64,000 bases of DNA, taken from assembly GCF_000092785.1 (NCBI RefSeq), contig NC_014225.1, positions 633,340 to 697,339 of the forward strand. The letters are read 5' to 3'. Origin of the DNA: Waddlia chondrophila WSU 86-1044. Its GTDB lineage: Bacteria > Chlamydiota > Chlamydiia > Chlamydiales > Waddliaceae. The position numbers were made by a program, and so were the translations under genes. Below, piece by piece: positions 10,493-18,869 of this stretch; the stretch's first letter is position 1; every line of letters starts with the position of its first letter. The notes under the pieces were generated by a model. That model saw nothing but the letters and a program-made list of their open reading frames with translations, did not search any database and was not told the origin of the DNA.

Positions 10493-12058
10493 ATGACAGT
10501 TAATTCAATTTTTGGAGGAGAAAGAAATTTTGATCAATTAAGTTATCAAGAGATGATGGATTGTGAGATAGATAAAGGGGTTAAAATTTCTGATGTTATC
10601 TTAGTGATGTCAAAAGCTAATCATGCAGGGCGTTTTTTTACTCAGTTAGGTTTTTTTTTTAAAGGAAAAGGATGGGTTAGTCCCGATATGCTAAAAAATT
10701 TGAGTATTAACGATTTAATACAGATACGGCAAATCTGTAAGAAAACTATCGACCTTTCAGGAAAAATACAAGAAAAGGCCAATGTAAAGAAACAAAAAAA
10801 AATCATGCAGCAGGTTGCTGTATTGGGGACGGCTACTCTCACAGAAGTCTCCCAAAGAGAAGAAAGTTTATCAGATTTTCTTAAAGATATAGCTGAAGTT
10901 TCACCTAAAGTATTACATGCAAGCCCAAAACTTTCTGCTCTCTATTCCTCCTATCTTCAAATGGTTAATCAAAATCAAGAGGAATCCGATCTAAAAGGCT
11001 TTAGTCATTATTTAGCTAAAAAGGAAGCCGAACATAATTTTTCGAAACTTGAAGAATTTGATATTCACATTGGAAGGAACCAATTGATAGGCAATCAAAA
11101 GGAAGAGGAAAATTGGCAACAAAAAATGAAAGATTATTTGCTTGCATTAATGACTCCTTATAAAGATCAGGAAGGGGCGAAAAAGTTGTTCGAAGAATCT
11201 CCAGAGATGAAAGAAGCATACGAGGCGTTCAAAGAAGAATGCTATGATGCAATAGATAAAGAACATGGAATTTTATGTAAATCTGATTATCAGAAAATCT
11301 TAGAAAAAAAAGAAAATGCAGTTAAGACAGCTTCTTCTGCAGAAGCTAAGAAGGATGCAGAAAAAGAATTGGAATATATTAGAAAACAGATCGAAAAGCT
11401 ACCAGAAAAAAGATCAGATGATCAAAGAAGTATTTCAAAATTTAAAAGGCGTAACGAGTATCCTTTTTATGATGTTTTTCTGAATCAGATCATTGAAAAG
11501 AGGATTGTTGGAGTTCCTGTTCAGAGCAATGAAGGAAAATGGTTGGAGGGTTTACCTGAGCAGTTAAATTTTTGCTCTGATTTATATAAGAAAGCATTTG
11601 AAAACCTCGGCATTATGATCTCTTTAAAAAATAGCAATATACGAGACAGTGAACGTAAACAATTCCAGTATATTAAAGTTCTTGTTGAAGACCCTAGGTT
11701 TCAATTGAGTGCAAAAAAATTTTTAGAAAATTTTTTGAAAAATGAAATGAATTATCAGGAATTGTATAGTAAATATGCTAAAAATTTCGATCAATTAAAG
11801 AAAAATTATGAAGATTTGATCTTTAAAGAAAAAGGAATTAAGCCGCCAGATACGTACAGTAGGAATTTCGCATCTGCTTTGTATTTAGCTGCTGCGTTAC
11901 ATTTAAGTGCTGATGAACTGGAAAAATTTGGCAGTCGTATGGAGAATTTGGAGAAAACTGTTTCGGGAAGAGATGAAGCCTCTAACTTTATTGCTACCTT
12001 AGCATCTGGAGTTCGTTGGCCAAAAAAGGTGGGAGAATCTGACCCTTATGCGGATTAA
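10493..12058 (+). CDS. Hypothetical protein, Lys/Glu-rich, probable coiled coil
   Basis: I do not recognise this protein of 521 residues. An in-frame ATG also exists at 10481, but the GAGGTGG motif lying between the two is placed correctly for 10493. The product is hydrophilic, rich in Lys, Glu and Gln, and has long charged helical stretches around residues 190-330 (for example KKDAEKELEYIRKQIEKL), suggesting coiled coil. No signal peptide or membrane segment is seen. Codon use is much more AT-rich than in rpoC or in the transporter it overlaps. It ends 4 bases into the convergent transporter gene. A lineage-specific or acquired protein, possibly an effector, is a guess. Confidence 0.75.
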   Translation: MTVNSIFGGERNFDQLSYQEMMDCEIDKGVKISDVILVMSKANHAGRFFTQLGFFFKGKGWVSPDMLKNLSINDLIQIRQICKKTIDLSGKIQEKANVKKQKKIMQQVAVLGTATLTEVSQREESLSDFLKDIAEVSPKVLHASPKLSALYSSYLQMVNQNQEESDLKGFSHYLAKKEAEHNFSKLEEFDIHIGRNQLIGNQKEEENWQQKMKDYLLALMTPYKDQEGAKKLFEESPEMKEAYEAFKEECYDAIDKEHGILCKSDYQKILEKKENAVKTASSAEAKKDAEKELEYIRKQIEKLPEKRSDDQRSISKFKRRNEYPFYDVFLNQIIEKRIVGVPVQSNEGKWLEGLPEQLNFCSDLYKKAFENLGIMISLKNSNIRDSERKQFQYIKVLVEDPRFQLSAKKFLENFLKNEMNYQELYSKYAKNFDQLKKNYEDLIFKEKGIKPPDTYSRNFASALYLAAALHLSADELEKFGSRMENLEKTVSGRDEASNFIATLASGVRWPKKVGESDPYAD

Positions 12059-13446
12059 GTTTTTGCGAGTTGCTGATCGACTTTTTTTCCCAAAAGAAAA
12101 ACACAGCGGATGCAAAGGCTGATTCCAATAATCACCAGTATTCCTACAACAGGTGCGCAAGCAGACACGGTTGGAAGCCCGATCAGCAGTGCTTGGTAGA
12201 TCATCGAGCTTCCCGTTTTTCCCACTCGCGCGCCCACGCCGTCGATTGCCGCTTTGCCATGGATCTTTTCTGACTGAGACAAAGGGGTAAATGCGAGCTC
12301 TTTGGTCGGTTCAAATAGCGTGTATTTTCCTCCACAGCTGAGACAGATGTGTAAGGAACCTAGGAAAGCTACTGTTGAAAGAGGAATAACCACCGGATCT
12401 CTTTCAGAAAAAAATAACGCTGTAAAAAACACCGCAGCTGTTGCTAATGTGACAAGAGGCGTTAACAAGGCTGTTTTTGTCCATCCGCAATGTTTTAAAA
12501 AAGGACGGCAGATGAAAAGGGTAAAAACTGTCGAAATCAAACCTGTGACAAGCGTGACGTAGCTCAAATAGGATGTAAAATCTTGCGGATCTGGATAAAG
12601 CTTTAGAACTTCATTTTTCCAAACAACATCTGACAAGTTAATCACAAGGTTGTAAGTGAGTCCTATCGACGCTAAAATCATCAAATAGCGTGATTTGAAT
12701 ACTCCAATAAATGTTTTAAGAAAATGTTTCTTCTCTTTAGCCTCGGTTTCTTTAGACGGTACTGAAGGGCAGTACTTGAGGAAAATGATCAATGCAGCGA
12801 TTCCGCAGAAAAGAACAAGAGTGGTGAGAGTGTAAAGAGAAAAATCAAATGGGTTGGCAAAGAGGTGAGAGAAGCGGCTTGATGTCAAAAAGATCGCTAT
12901 CGGTCCGGCAAACAAAGCGGCTGTTGTTCCCGCTAATGTCAAAAAGGGATAGATCTCTTTTGCATCATGAAATTTTGTAACTGCGTTTGCGTACCCCCAG
13001 AAGACAACCGAATAGACCATCGTGCACCAGCATTCCGCAGTCACATAAAATAACGAATAGCTCCAATATCGAACAACTGCGATCAATCCTTTCCATCCAG
13101 CTGGAAGGATAAGCTGCATTTGATCGGCAACGCTGTTTAAATGTAGAGACTCGCGTAAAGGATAGCAGAAAAAGGTGAAAAAGGCATAAGAGGAAAGAAA
13201 AAATACGATGATTGATGAAACAGCAAACCGAAATGAAATTCTTGTTGCCATCCAAGTGAAAACTGCTAGAAACACCATACTTATAGGAAAAAGGAGCCAC
13301 ATTTTCGCAAAAGGGATCGCTTCAGCTCCTGCATCAGGAGCTGTCACTAGCAAGGTTTCTTTTAATGCCTTTAAAATAAAGTAATTAAATGCTAAGAAAA
13401 ACGAGACGAATACTAACGGAAAATAATGGCTCTTAAACTTTTGCAT
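12055..13446 (-). CDS. ATP/ADP translocase family nucleotide transporter
   Basis: This belongs to the NTT/Tlc family of nucleotide transporters, with which chlamydiae and rickettsiae take ATP or other nucleotides from the host. The 463 residues form about 11-12 hydrophobic segments. Family marks are the first helix with NYFILKALKETLLVTAPDAG and the C-terminal FEPTKELAFTPLSQSEKIHG followed by KAAIDGVGARVGKTGSS. Chlamydiae carry several paralogues with different substrates (ATP/ADP exchange, proton-driven net uptake, NAD), so the substrate cannot be assigned here. The length is a little shorter than the roughly 500 residues of the ATP/ADP exchangers. A hairpin abuts the start codon (separate entry). 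In C. trachomatis I do not recall a transporter at this place, so this is an insertion relative to that order. Confidence 0.93.
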   Translation of the reverse strand: MQKFKSHYFPLVFVSFFLAFNYFILKALKETLLVTAPDAGAEAIPFAKMWLLFPISMVFLAVFTWMATRISFRFAVSSIIVFFLSSYAFFTFFCYPLRESLHLNSVADQMQLILPAGWKGLIAVVRYWSYSLFYVTAECWCTMVYSVVFWGYANAVTKFHDAKEIYPFLTLAGTTAALFAGPIAIFLTSSRFSHLFANPFDFSLYTLTTLVLFCGIAALIIFLKYCPSVPSKETEAKEKKHFLKTFIGVFKSRYLMILASIGLTYNLVINLSDVVWKNEVLKLYPDPQDFTSYLSYVTLVTGLISTVFTLFICRPFLKHCGWTKTALLTPLVTLATAAVFFTALFFSERDPVVIPLSTVAFLGSLHICLSCGGKYTLFEPTKELAFTPLSQSEKIHGKAAIDGVGARVGKTGSSMIYQALLIGLPTVSACAPVVGILVIIGISLCIRCVFLLGKKVDQQLAKT

Positions 13447-13447
13447 T

Positions 13448-13474
13448 TTAACAGATTATCAAATAATCTGTTAA
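13448..13474 (-). promoter_or_regulatory. Hairpin directly before the transporter start codon
   Basis: A perfect 12-bp stem (13448-13459 with 13463-13474, 3-base loop) ends one base before the ATG of the minus-strand transporter gene. No Shine-Dalgarno sequence is visible between hairpin and ATG. The structure could control translation start; it could also belong to the end of the tal transcript. Confidence 0.5.
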
Positions 13475-13487
13475 ATATCAATCGTTC

Positions 13488-13509
13488 GAGGAAGTTTTGC
13501 AACTTCCTC
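13488..13509 (-). terminator. Hairpin after tal, without clear U-tract
   Basis: A 9-bp perfect stem (GAGGAAGTT at 13488-13496 with 13501-13509) lies 3 bases after the tal stop on the minus strand. No run of T follows, so it may be a weak terminator or an RNA-stabilising 3' structure. Confidence 0.45.
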
Positions 13510-13512
13510 ATT

Positions 13513-14460
13513 CTAAAAATACTTGTCCTGTATCTTTTTTTCAAGCTTGGCAGAGTCTGCTGCGAATTTACGAATCCCTTCGGCTAATTTTTCTGTCGCC
13601 ATCGCATTTTCATTGAGCATCCAACGAAATGTTTTTTCATCGATTTCAATTTTTTCGATCGGCTCGTCTTTGGCATGATCTGCAGAAAGCTTAATGGGAA
13701 GTTCGCCTTTCTCATTGCTGATCTCCTCAAGAAGGTTTGGAGAGATCGTCAAAAGATCGCATCCAGCGAGCTCGAGCACTTCCTCTTTATTCCGGAAGCT
13801 GGCACCCATGACTTGTGTTTTAATTCCAAATTTCTTGAAATAATGATAAATTTGGGTGACTGAAAGCACTCCGGGATCTTGATCGGCAGGATAGCTTTCT
13901 ACTCCTTCTGATTTTTTATACCAATCGAGAATGCGACCGACAAAAGGAGAGATGAGCGTCGCGCGCGCATCGGAGCAGGCGACTGCTTGTCCTATGCTGA
14001 ACATGAGCGTCATATTGCAGTGGATTCCCTCTTTTTCCAGCTCTCGGCAGGCTTGGATTCCTTCCCATGTCGAGGCGAGCTTAATCAGAACTTTTTCCCT
14101 AGGAACCCCGACTTCATGATAAAGGCTGATAAGGTCCCGTGCAGTTTGGATGCTCTCCTCCACATCAAAAGAGAGGCGGGCATCTACCTCTGTAGAAACA
14201 CGGCCAGGAATAAACTTCAGGATTTCAGCGCCGAAATTGACAAACAGCTTTTCCATCAAGAGTTTTACCGAGCCGCCTTTACCTTTGGCATAATGGACTG
14301 CATCTTCGATCAGATGGGCATATTGCGGCTTTTCCGTTGCCTGCAAAATAAGAGAGGGATTGGTGGTCGCATCTGTTGGGGCATGAGCTTTTACCGCATC
14401 AATATCACCAGTATCCGCAACGATTGTGGTGACTTTTTTTAGTTGTTCAAGTTTATTCAT
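13513..14460 (-). CDS. tal: Transaldolase
   Basis: Transaldolase of the non-oxidative pentose phosphate pathway transfers a dihydroxyacetone unit between sugar phosphates. The 315-residue length is typical of the TalB class. The Schiff-base lysine lies in [12 protein letters not shown], and the phosphate-binding region [15 protein letters not shown] is present. I chose the ATG at 14460, which has a GAGAGGT site; a GTG 15 bases upstream is part of that site. Transaldolase also lies next to rpoC in C. trachomatis (CT313-CT314), supporting the synteny. The preceding small gene ends 4 bases upstream, so they are probably cotranscribed. Confidence 0.97.
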   Translation of the reverse strand: MNKLEQLKKVTTIVADTGDIDAVKAHAPTDATTNPSLILQATEKPQYAHLIEDAVHYAKGKGGSVKLLMEKLFVNFGAEILKFIPGRVSTEVDARLSFDVEESIQTARDLISLYHEVGVPREKVLIKLASTWEGIQACRELEKEGIHCNMTLMFSIGQAVACSDARATLISPFVGRILDWYKKSEGVESYPADQDPGVLSVTQIYHYFKKFGIKTQVMGASFRNKEEVLELAGCDLLTISPNLLEEISNEKGELPIKLSADHAKDEPIEKIEIDEKTFRWMLNENAMATEKLAEGIRKFAADSAKLEKKIQDKYF

Positions 14461-14464
14461 TTTT

Positions 14465-14836
14465 TTACCTCTCACTTCTTAAGTCTAAGCCAGGTTCCAT
14501 GCGAAACAAGATGGAGACACTGCGATCGCCGATCGTTAAGTCTAGGCTTGAATTCAGCCTGGTAAGCAAGAGATTATAAGGGATTTTAACCTTTTGGCTG
14601 CCAACGTCGATACCAATCGCAGCGTTTCCTAAAATCTCCTCGCTCTCAACAATCTGCCTGCAAAGCGCTTCAAATTTTCGCAGCTGTCTTCTCAGGGTTT
14701 CATCATCGAGAACGTAATGCTTCCGACAACCCGAGCATATGATGGGAGAGTCTGGTTTGTCCAGATCAAAAATCGAAAAATTCACAGGTTCGCTGCACTC
14801 TAGGCAGTCAAACTCCAAATGGTGGCCTTTTTGCAT
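14465..14836 (-). CDS. Small zinc-ribbon protein, unknown function
   Basis: A protein of 123 residues with two CxxC pairs (CLEC near residue 11 and CSGC near residue 34), the usual layout of a zinc ribbon. The rest is mixed alpha/beta without membrane segments. It ends in the ribosome-binding region of tal, which suggests a shared transcript. In C. trachomatis the neighbour of tal is annotated as a ferredoxin-like protein (CT312); the cysteine spacing here does not fit a 4Fe-4S ferredoxin, so I leave the function open. Confidence 0.8.
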   Translation of the reverse strand: MQKGHHLEFDCLECSEPVNFSIFDLDKPDSPIICSGCRKHYVLDDETLRRQLRKFEALCRQIVESEEILGNAAIGIDVGSQKVKIPYNLLLTRLNSSLDLTIGDRSVSILFRMEPGLDLRSER

Positions 14837-14979
14837 AAATCGTCCGTTGAATTTGGCTTCTCTTAAGCTATCTTAACATAGCTGCCTCCAATTGCTCAAG
14901 TTGATGTTTGAATTAAATAAGCCATTGAGTAAGAATAGTATCAGCGGCATAAGTTCTTAGCGAGAGGATCGGTTTCTGT

Positions 14980-16866
14980 ATGAAACCTATTGATTTTCAG
15001 GGTATTGCAAATTTTGATAAGGCTCTTCTTGAGCATCTTCACGCTTATCTTTCCTATAGCGAATCTCAGCTGGCTAAAAGCATTATCTATTCCATTCATC
15101 CATTGCCTGGAAAAGCTTTGCCTCTCGTTCTTCCTCAACTGGACTCTGAACGGCTGCGCTCAAGAGATGCAGTGCAGAGTTTTGGCAAATCTGTTGCAAT
15201 GATTACCCAAAGCGATGAGAAAATCGTTGCCTCGAACGACTGGGAATCGGCATCGAGACAGCTCAACGGTGCGTTATGGGAATATGTGGAAATTTTGGAA
15301 GGCTGTGCAACTGAGCTTTTCCAACAGCTAAATCAAGTGGGATTTGAACAGTGGCGTTCTGACTTGATGAATATCGTGGAGCAGGTGAAACAGTCTCTTC
15401 TTCGTCAGATGAAAGAGTGCGAGTGGCTGTTGAATAGGATGGAACCTCTGCTGAAAGATTATCGCAAGGCTTGTCAAAAAGAAGGGAAAAAGGGCAGTTT
15501 TTGGAAGTCTCTCTTTGGTTTTAGGGCTTCAATGATCGATCGTTCTCTTTATTCTTATCTGAGAAAAAGCAGGCGCTTTCTTCATCTCCAGTTCAAATGG
15601 TTTTCTCAAAGATTGAGCGATTATCAAAAACTAAAAGAGAAGATTGAAAAATCTTCACGCAAATTCAAGAGTTATCACGCTTTTGCAGAGTTGGATGAAT
15701 CGGTTCAAAAAGATTTCAAGAAACTCTATGAACTATTGAAATTATGGAATTTGAATCAAAAAACGAAGTCGCTGCCTCCGAGAGAACCCATCAGAGCGCT
15801 CCGCAGTTTATTTAGTCTGGAGCGTGCAAAAGAGGTGTTCAGCCACTATTTCTGGATGCTCGAGGAGGCATTGTATGAGAAAAGCAGGGCGGTCAAGACC
15901 GATCCAGCCGATTTGTATCGGAACCCGTCTAATAGGCAGACAGTTGCTGAGCTTGTCAAAGGGATGCAAGCGGAAGTTCACACTCTTGGAGCAACAATTG
16001 AGGGCTACCGCGACTTCGACCTGAGAACCCACCCTGATCCCTATGTAAGAAATAGGTGGGGATTTACAGAATGGGTTGTCGGTCCTGAGCCGGAAAAAAC
16101 GCGAGAGCTGCTTGATTTGGTCTATGAAGTGGAACTGCTGGGTAAATTGTTCGAAAGATTCAGCGCTTCTCTCAACAAAGAGGATCAACAAAGCGATTTT
16201 CTATATTCGCAGTACGAGGCGATTAATCGTACTTTGCATGAAATGGGACAGCCTTTGTCTTCTCGTGTGATCATGCGTGCTAGAGCAGAGAGGCTTCTGG
16301 AGCAGGTTGACGCAATGGATGAGCTGGGGTCTTTCAATTTGCTGGCCATAGACTATGCGGGAAGAGTTTTTTCTAAAGCGATGCGGGCAGATTGGCAGTA
16401 CAATGTTTTGTTTGAAATTCCTCAATTTCATCACCTCTATCGAGTGCATCATGGATTGGTTGGAAAGAATCTGGATCAGAAGCATCTGAGCAGGCTAAAT
16501 AAATTCAAAGAAATTATTGAAGAACTTCAAGGGTGGGTTAAAAAATGCGACACTCATCGGCACGTGCATGAAATTGAGGCTGATATGAACGATATGAAAG
16601 GTTACCTTCAAGATTTTTTAGGATTTGTTCAGCGTGTTTGCAGTAAAGAAAATTTAGATGCATTCGATGCAAAAAATGAGATCTCAGAAATTTTCAATCA
16701 ACTGCTTGAGTACCGCTACTTGTTCGGTTCTTTTTTTCACATGCTTCTTCAGCATGAGCCAGAAGGAAAACTGATTAGAAACCAATTCTTATTTGTGGAT
16801 CAATACTTTGAAGCAGTAGAAAGCCAGCTGCATGAAATGCAGCAGAAATGGCGCTTACCTAGATAG
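14980..16866 (+). CDS. Hypothetical helical protein, 628 residues
   Basis: I do not recognise a named family. The product is cytosolic by appearance, with no signal peptide or membrane helix, and is rich in amphipathic helices with many Lys, Glu and aromatic residues. Coiled-coil-like stretches occur near residues 200-260 and 510-560. Codon use resembles the conserved neighbours, and the gene fills its space well, so it is probably an old chlamydial gene rather than a recent arrival. It starts 143 bases from the divergent zinc-ribbon gene and ends 4 bases before the convergent small exported protein. Confidence 0.85.
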   Translation: MKPIDFQGIANFDKALLEHLHAYLSYSESQLAKSIIYSIHPLPGKALPLVLPQLDSERLRSRDAVQSFGKSVAMITQSDEKIVASNDWESASRQLNGALWEYVEILEGCATELFQQLNQVGFEQWRSDLMNIVEQVKQSLLRQMKECEWLLNRMEPLLKDYRKACQKEGKKGSFWKSLFGFRASMIDRSLYSYLRKSRRFLHLQFKWFSQRLSDYQKLKEKIEKSSRKFKSYHAFAELDESVQKDFKKLYELLKLWNLNQKTKSLPPREPIRALRSLFSLERAKEVFSHYFWMLEEALYEKSRAVKTDPADLYRNPSNRQTVAELVKGMQAEVHTLGATIEGYRDFDLRTHPDPYVRNRWGFTEWVVGPEPEKTRELLDLVYEVELLGKLFERFSASLNKEDQQSDFLYSQYEAINRTLHEMGQPLSSRVIMRARAERLLEQVDAMDELGSFNLLAIDYAGRVFSKAMRADWQYNVLFEIPQFHHLYRVHHGLVGKNLDQKHLSRLNKFKEIIEELQGWVKKCDTHRHVHEIEADMNDMKGYLQDFLGFVQRVCSKENLDAFDAKNEISEIFNQLLEYRYLFGSFFHMLLQHEPEGKLIRNQFLFVDQYFEAVESQLHEMQQKWRLPR

Positions 16867-16869
16867 TGC

Positions 16870-17109
16870 TTACTGAGTATGAGCATTTGTCGTATGCGAG
16901 CTTGAACTGCGGTTGTGAACGCCGACTGCAATGATTCCAGCGATAGCCACTAAAGCAAATGCGATTGCCGGTGCGATGCAGCACGATTGATAGGCATCTT
17001 CGTAAGCACATCCTCCGGTGTCTGTGCAGTACTCAATCCCCTCGGAAGTGTTTAAGCATAGCATTGATGAGCAAGTTAAAAGAATTGCGGTTTTTTTCCA
17101 AAGCTTCAT
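16870..17109 (-). CDS. Small exported Cys-rich membrane protein (family copy 1)
   Basis: A 79-residue protein with an N-terminal signal peptide (KKTAILLTCSSMLCL), a short Cys-rich part (CTDTGGCAYEDAYQSCC), one transmembrane segment (AIAFALVAIAGIIAVGV) and a Ser/His-containing tail. The same order is seen in the genes at 17125-17409 and 17960-18217, with a shared AYE(D/S) element before the membrane segment. The three are probably paralogues. Function unknown; the cysteines suggest an envelope protein and the tails possible metal binding. Confidence 0.75.
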   Translation of the reverse strand: MKLWKKTAILLTCSSMLCLNTSEGIEYCTDTGGCAYEDAYQSCCIAPAIAFALVAIAGIIAVGVHNRSSSSHTTNAHTQ

Positions 17110-17124
17110 AAGAGAATCCTTAAG

Positions 17125-17409
17125 TTAATCACTATGTGCGTGGATCACAACTCCTGTGTCCCCGCTATTGTTCGTCAAAGCAATGATGGTAGCAAGTGAC
17201 GCGACTGCAACGACGCCCACCGCTAAACAGGGGGAAAAGCAGAGGGTGTTGCAAGCGCTTTCATAAGCTCTTCCTGCAGCGGGGATGTAGCCTCCGTAAT
17301 CTTTACAGCATTGTTGGGAGGAACCGCATCCTTGGTAGCATTCGACATTGCCGGGCGTGAAGCACAACAATGCAAAGGTAATGACCGAAGCGAAGAATTT
17401 TTTCAACAT
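17125..17409 (-). CDS. Small exported Cys-rich membrane protein (family copy 2)
   Basis: A 94-residue protein laid out like its neighbour: signal peptide (FFASVITFALLCFTPG), Cys-rich part (CYQGCGSSQQCCKDYGG), an AYESACN element, a hydrophobic segment (CLAVGVVAVASLATIIAL) and a short polar tail ending HAHSD. It lies 15 bases upstream of copy 1 on the same strand, so the two are probably cotranscribed. No known function. Confidence 0.75.
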   Translation of the reverse strand: MLKKFFASVITFALLCFTPGNVECYQGCGSSQQCCKDYGGYIPAAGRAYESACNTLCFSPCLAVGVVAVASLATIIALTNNSGDTGVVIHAHSD

Positions 17410-17502
17410 AGCACTATCCCACCATAAAGCTAATCAAACGAGGGAGCTTGCTCATCTTTCGCCCAAAAATGCCGCAAAGCCCGAGTCAAGGTATTCATTT
17501 CC

Positions 17503-18024
17503 CTATCTTTTCTCATAAAGATTTATTTTTTGACAATGCTTTTTTGAAAAATTTCCTGGAGAAATTTTGACATCAAAGCGTCCGGCAATCATCGCAACGG
17601 GTTTATTTTCCAGCAGCGCTTGGACAAGAAGATCTCGAGCATCTTCGGGTAAAAGCAGCCGCTGCCCTCCTTCCAATCTGTGCGCAAGGAAGATCTGCTC
17701 TTCATCTTCGATTTTGATGACAACTTTCGTCTTATTCTCATCTAAGCGATCAGAAGGGAATGTTAAAGAGAAGACGTTGAGATAAGCGTGCGTTCTTGAA
17801 GAGGTGCGGACGAATTCCAGCTCCATTCCACGGTAGAGATTATCAGGTTTTTGAGAGATGCTGCAAGCCTGATAAGAGGGGTGGCGGCTTTTTGTCTCGC
17901 TTACTTTCCAAGATGGCGGACTTGACTGGCAAGAGACCGCTAGCAGGCATGGAATGAGATTACGAATGATTGTGGCTATGGCTGTGATTGTGGCTGTGGT
18001 TGGAAAATCCATGGCTGTTTCCAT
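17503..18024 (-). CDS. Hypothetical protein, possible lipoprotein, start uncertain
   Basis: The body of this ORF reads as a real protein (KTKVVIKIEDEEQIFLAHRL and LLLPEDARDLLVQALLENKP), but I recognise no family. From the first ATG (18024) the first 19 residues are the His-repeat tail of the upstream gene read in another frame and look meaningless. A lipoprotein-like signal (IRNLIPCLLAVSC) follows, beginning at an ATT codon at 17967 that overlaps the upstream stop region. The true start may be that ATT or the ATG at 18024, in either case coupled to the upstream gene. I give the ATG as the conservative choice. Confidence 0.6.
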   Translation of the reverse strand: METAMDFPTTATITAIATIIRNLIPCLLAVSCQSSPPSWKVSETKSRHPSYQACSISQKPDNLYRGMELEFVRTSSRTHAYLNVFSLTFPSDRLDENKTKVVIKIEDEEQIFLAHRLEGGQRLLLPEDARDLLVQALLENKPVAMIAGRFDVKISPGNFSKKHCQKINLYEKR

Positions 18025-18217
18025 TGGTAAACACGAGTGTGATGACTCCAGTTGCGATGACTAAACCTAAAGCATAGGAGGGAGAAATGTGGGGAGCGCG
18101 CCTGCAGTCTTCATAGGCGTATCCTGAATTGCAGCTGTCATCTGCATACGTATGGGGTATGGCAAACAGCATGGATGCGATAAATCCGGCAAATGCTAAA
18201 TGGGTTAATTTCTTCAT
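17960..18217 (-). CDS. Small exported protein with His-rich tail (family copy 3)
   Basis: An 85-residue protein with a clear signal peptide (HLAFAGFIASMLFAIPHTYA), a short part with two cysteines and the AYEDC element shared with copies 1 and 2, a transmembrane segment (YALGLVIATGVITLVF), and a tail made of repeated His-Asn/Ser pairs (SHNHSHSHNHS). The tail could bind metal ions. The next gene overlaps its 3' end. Function unknown. Confidence 0.75.
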   Translation of the reverse strand: MKKLTHLAFAGFIASMLFAIPHTYADDSCNSGYAYEDCRRAPHISPSYALGLVIATGVITLVFTNGNSHGFSNHSHNHSHSHNHS

Positions 18218-18231
18218 AAGATTCTCCTTAT

Positions 18232-18753
18232 TCAGTGATGAGGTGCTATATTTGTGATTTTCAATGATTTGAAACTTTTAAAAAATGTCTGGTAGAGAGT
18301 CGGAAATTCTTTTTTTAAGGAGGCTGCAGTCAAAATGTAGATGACGTCATCGCGTAAAAGGATGACGTGCATCATCCGTATAGGTCCCCATTCTGTGATT
18401 GCGTCAGCTTGAGAGAGGCTGGCATCGCCCGCTTCTGTTTTGATCATCCCGAGATTTTTCCATTCAGATCCTTGCGAGGAATTGATCTCTTTGACAATTG
18501 CAAGATATTCCCTAAGTGTTCCTTTGTATTCTTCAGTACTGAGGTTAATCGAAGGGGGAAATTCATATTTTCCTTTTCCGATCACCATGAAGCGAACATT
18601 GCCTTTCAGCTGTTTCGCATCGACCATCCGCCAGTTCTTTGGAGGAACGAAGGTGACTGTGCCAGGTTCTTCTAGAGGCTTCTCCACAGCCGCTTGAGCA
18701 GGCAGACAAACTGTTAGAACAAAAAGGCATATGGAGAGAAAGCTCTTTTTCAC
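18232..18753 (-). CDS. Exported hypothetical protein
   Basis: A protein of 173 residues with a clean signal peptide (SFLSICLFVLTVCLPAQA). I chose the GTG at 18753 because it puts the signal at the N-terminus and has an AAGAGGA site 7 bases upstream; an ORF extension to 18951 gives an implausible Phe/Arg-rich leader. The mature part includes VTFVPPKNWRMVDAKQLKG and ends with a segment reminiscent of small periplasmic proteins that use PsbP-like folds. It is divergent from atpE, the place held by CT311 in C. trachomatis; I cannot confirm homology. Confidence 0.75.
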   Translation of the reverse strand: MKKSFLSICLFVLTVCLPAQAAVEKPLEEPGTVTFVPPKNWRMVDAKQLKGNVRFMVIGKGKYEFPPSINLSTEEYKGTLREYLAIVKEINSSQGSEWKNLGMIKTEAGDASLSQADAITEWGPIRMMHVILLRDDVIYILTAASLKKEFPTLYQTFFKSFKSLKITNIAPHH

Positions 18754-18869
18754 GATCGGTCCTCTTGGATTTGTCTCAGTATAGCATTGTCTAATAAAAT
18801 AGATGTAGAAAAATTGGTAGACACGTGCTAACCTACGGAATCGAAAGTGAATAAAAAATTGGTGGCGGA

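Noticed and set aside
15808-16191. Minus-strand ORF inside the 628-residue gene
   Set aside because: Antisense shadow; the plus-strand frame is far longer and has a protein-like composition.
17960-18030. His-codon repeats as a possible CRISPR or tandem DNA repeat
   Set aside because: Units are only about 6-12 bases, imperfect and in frame in a small gene; there are no spacers.
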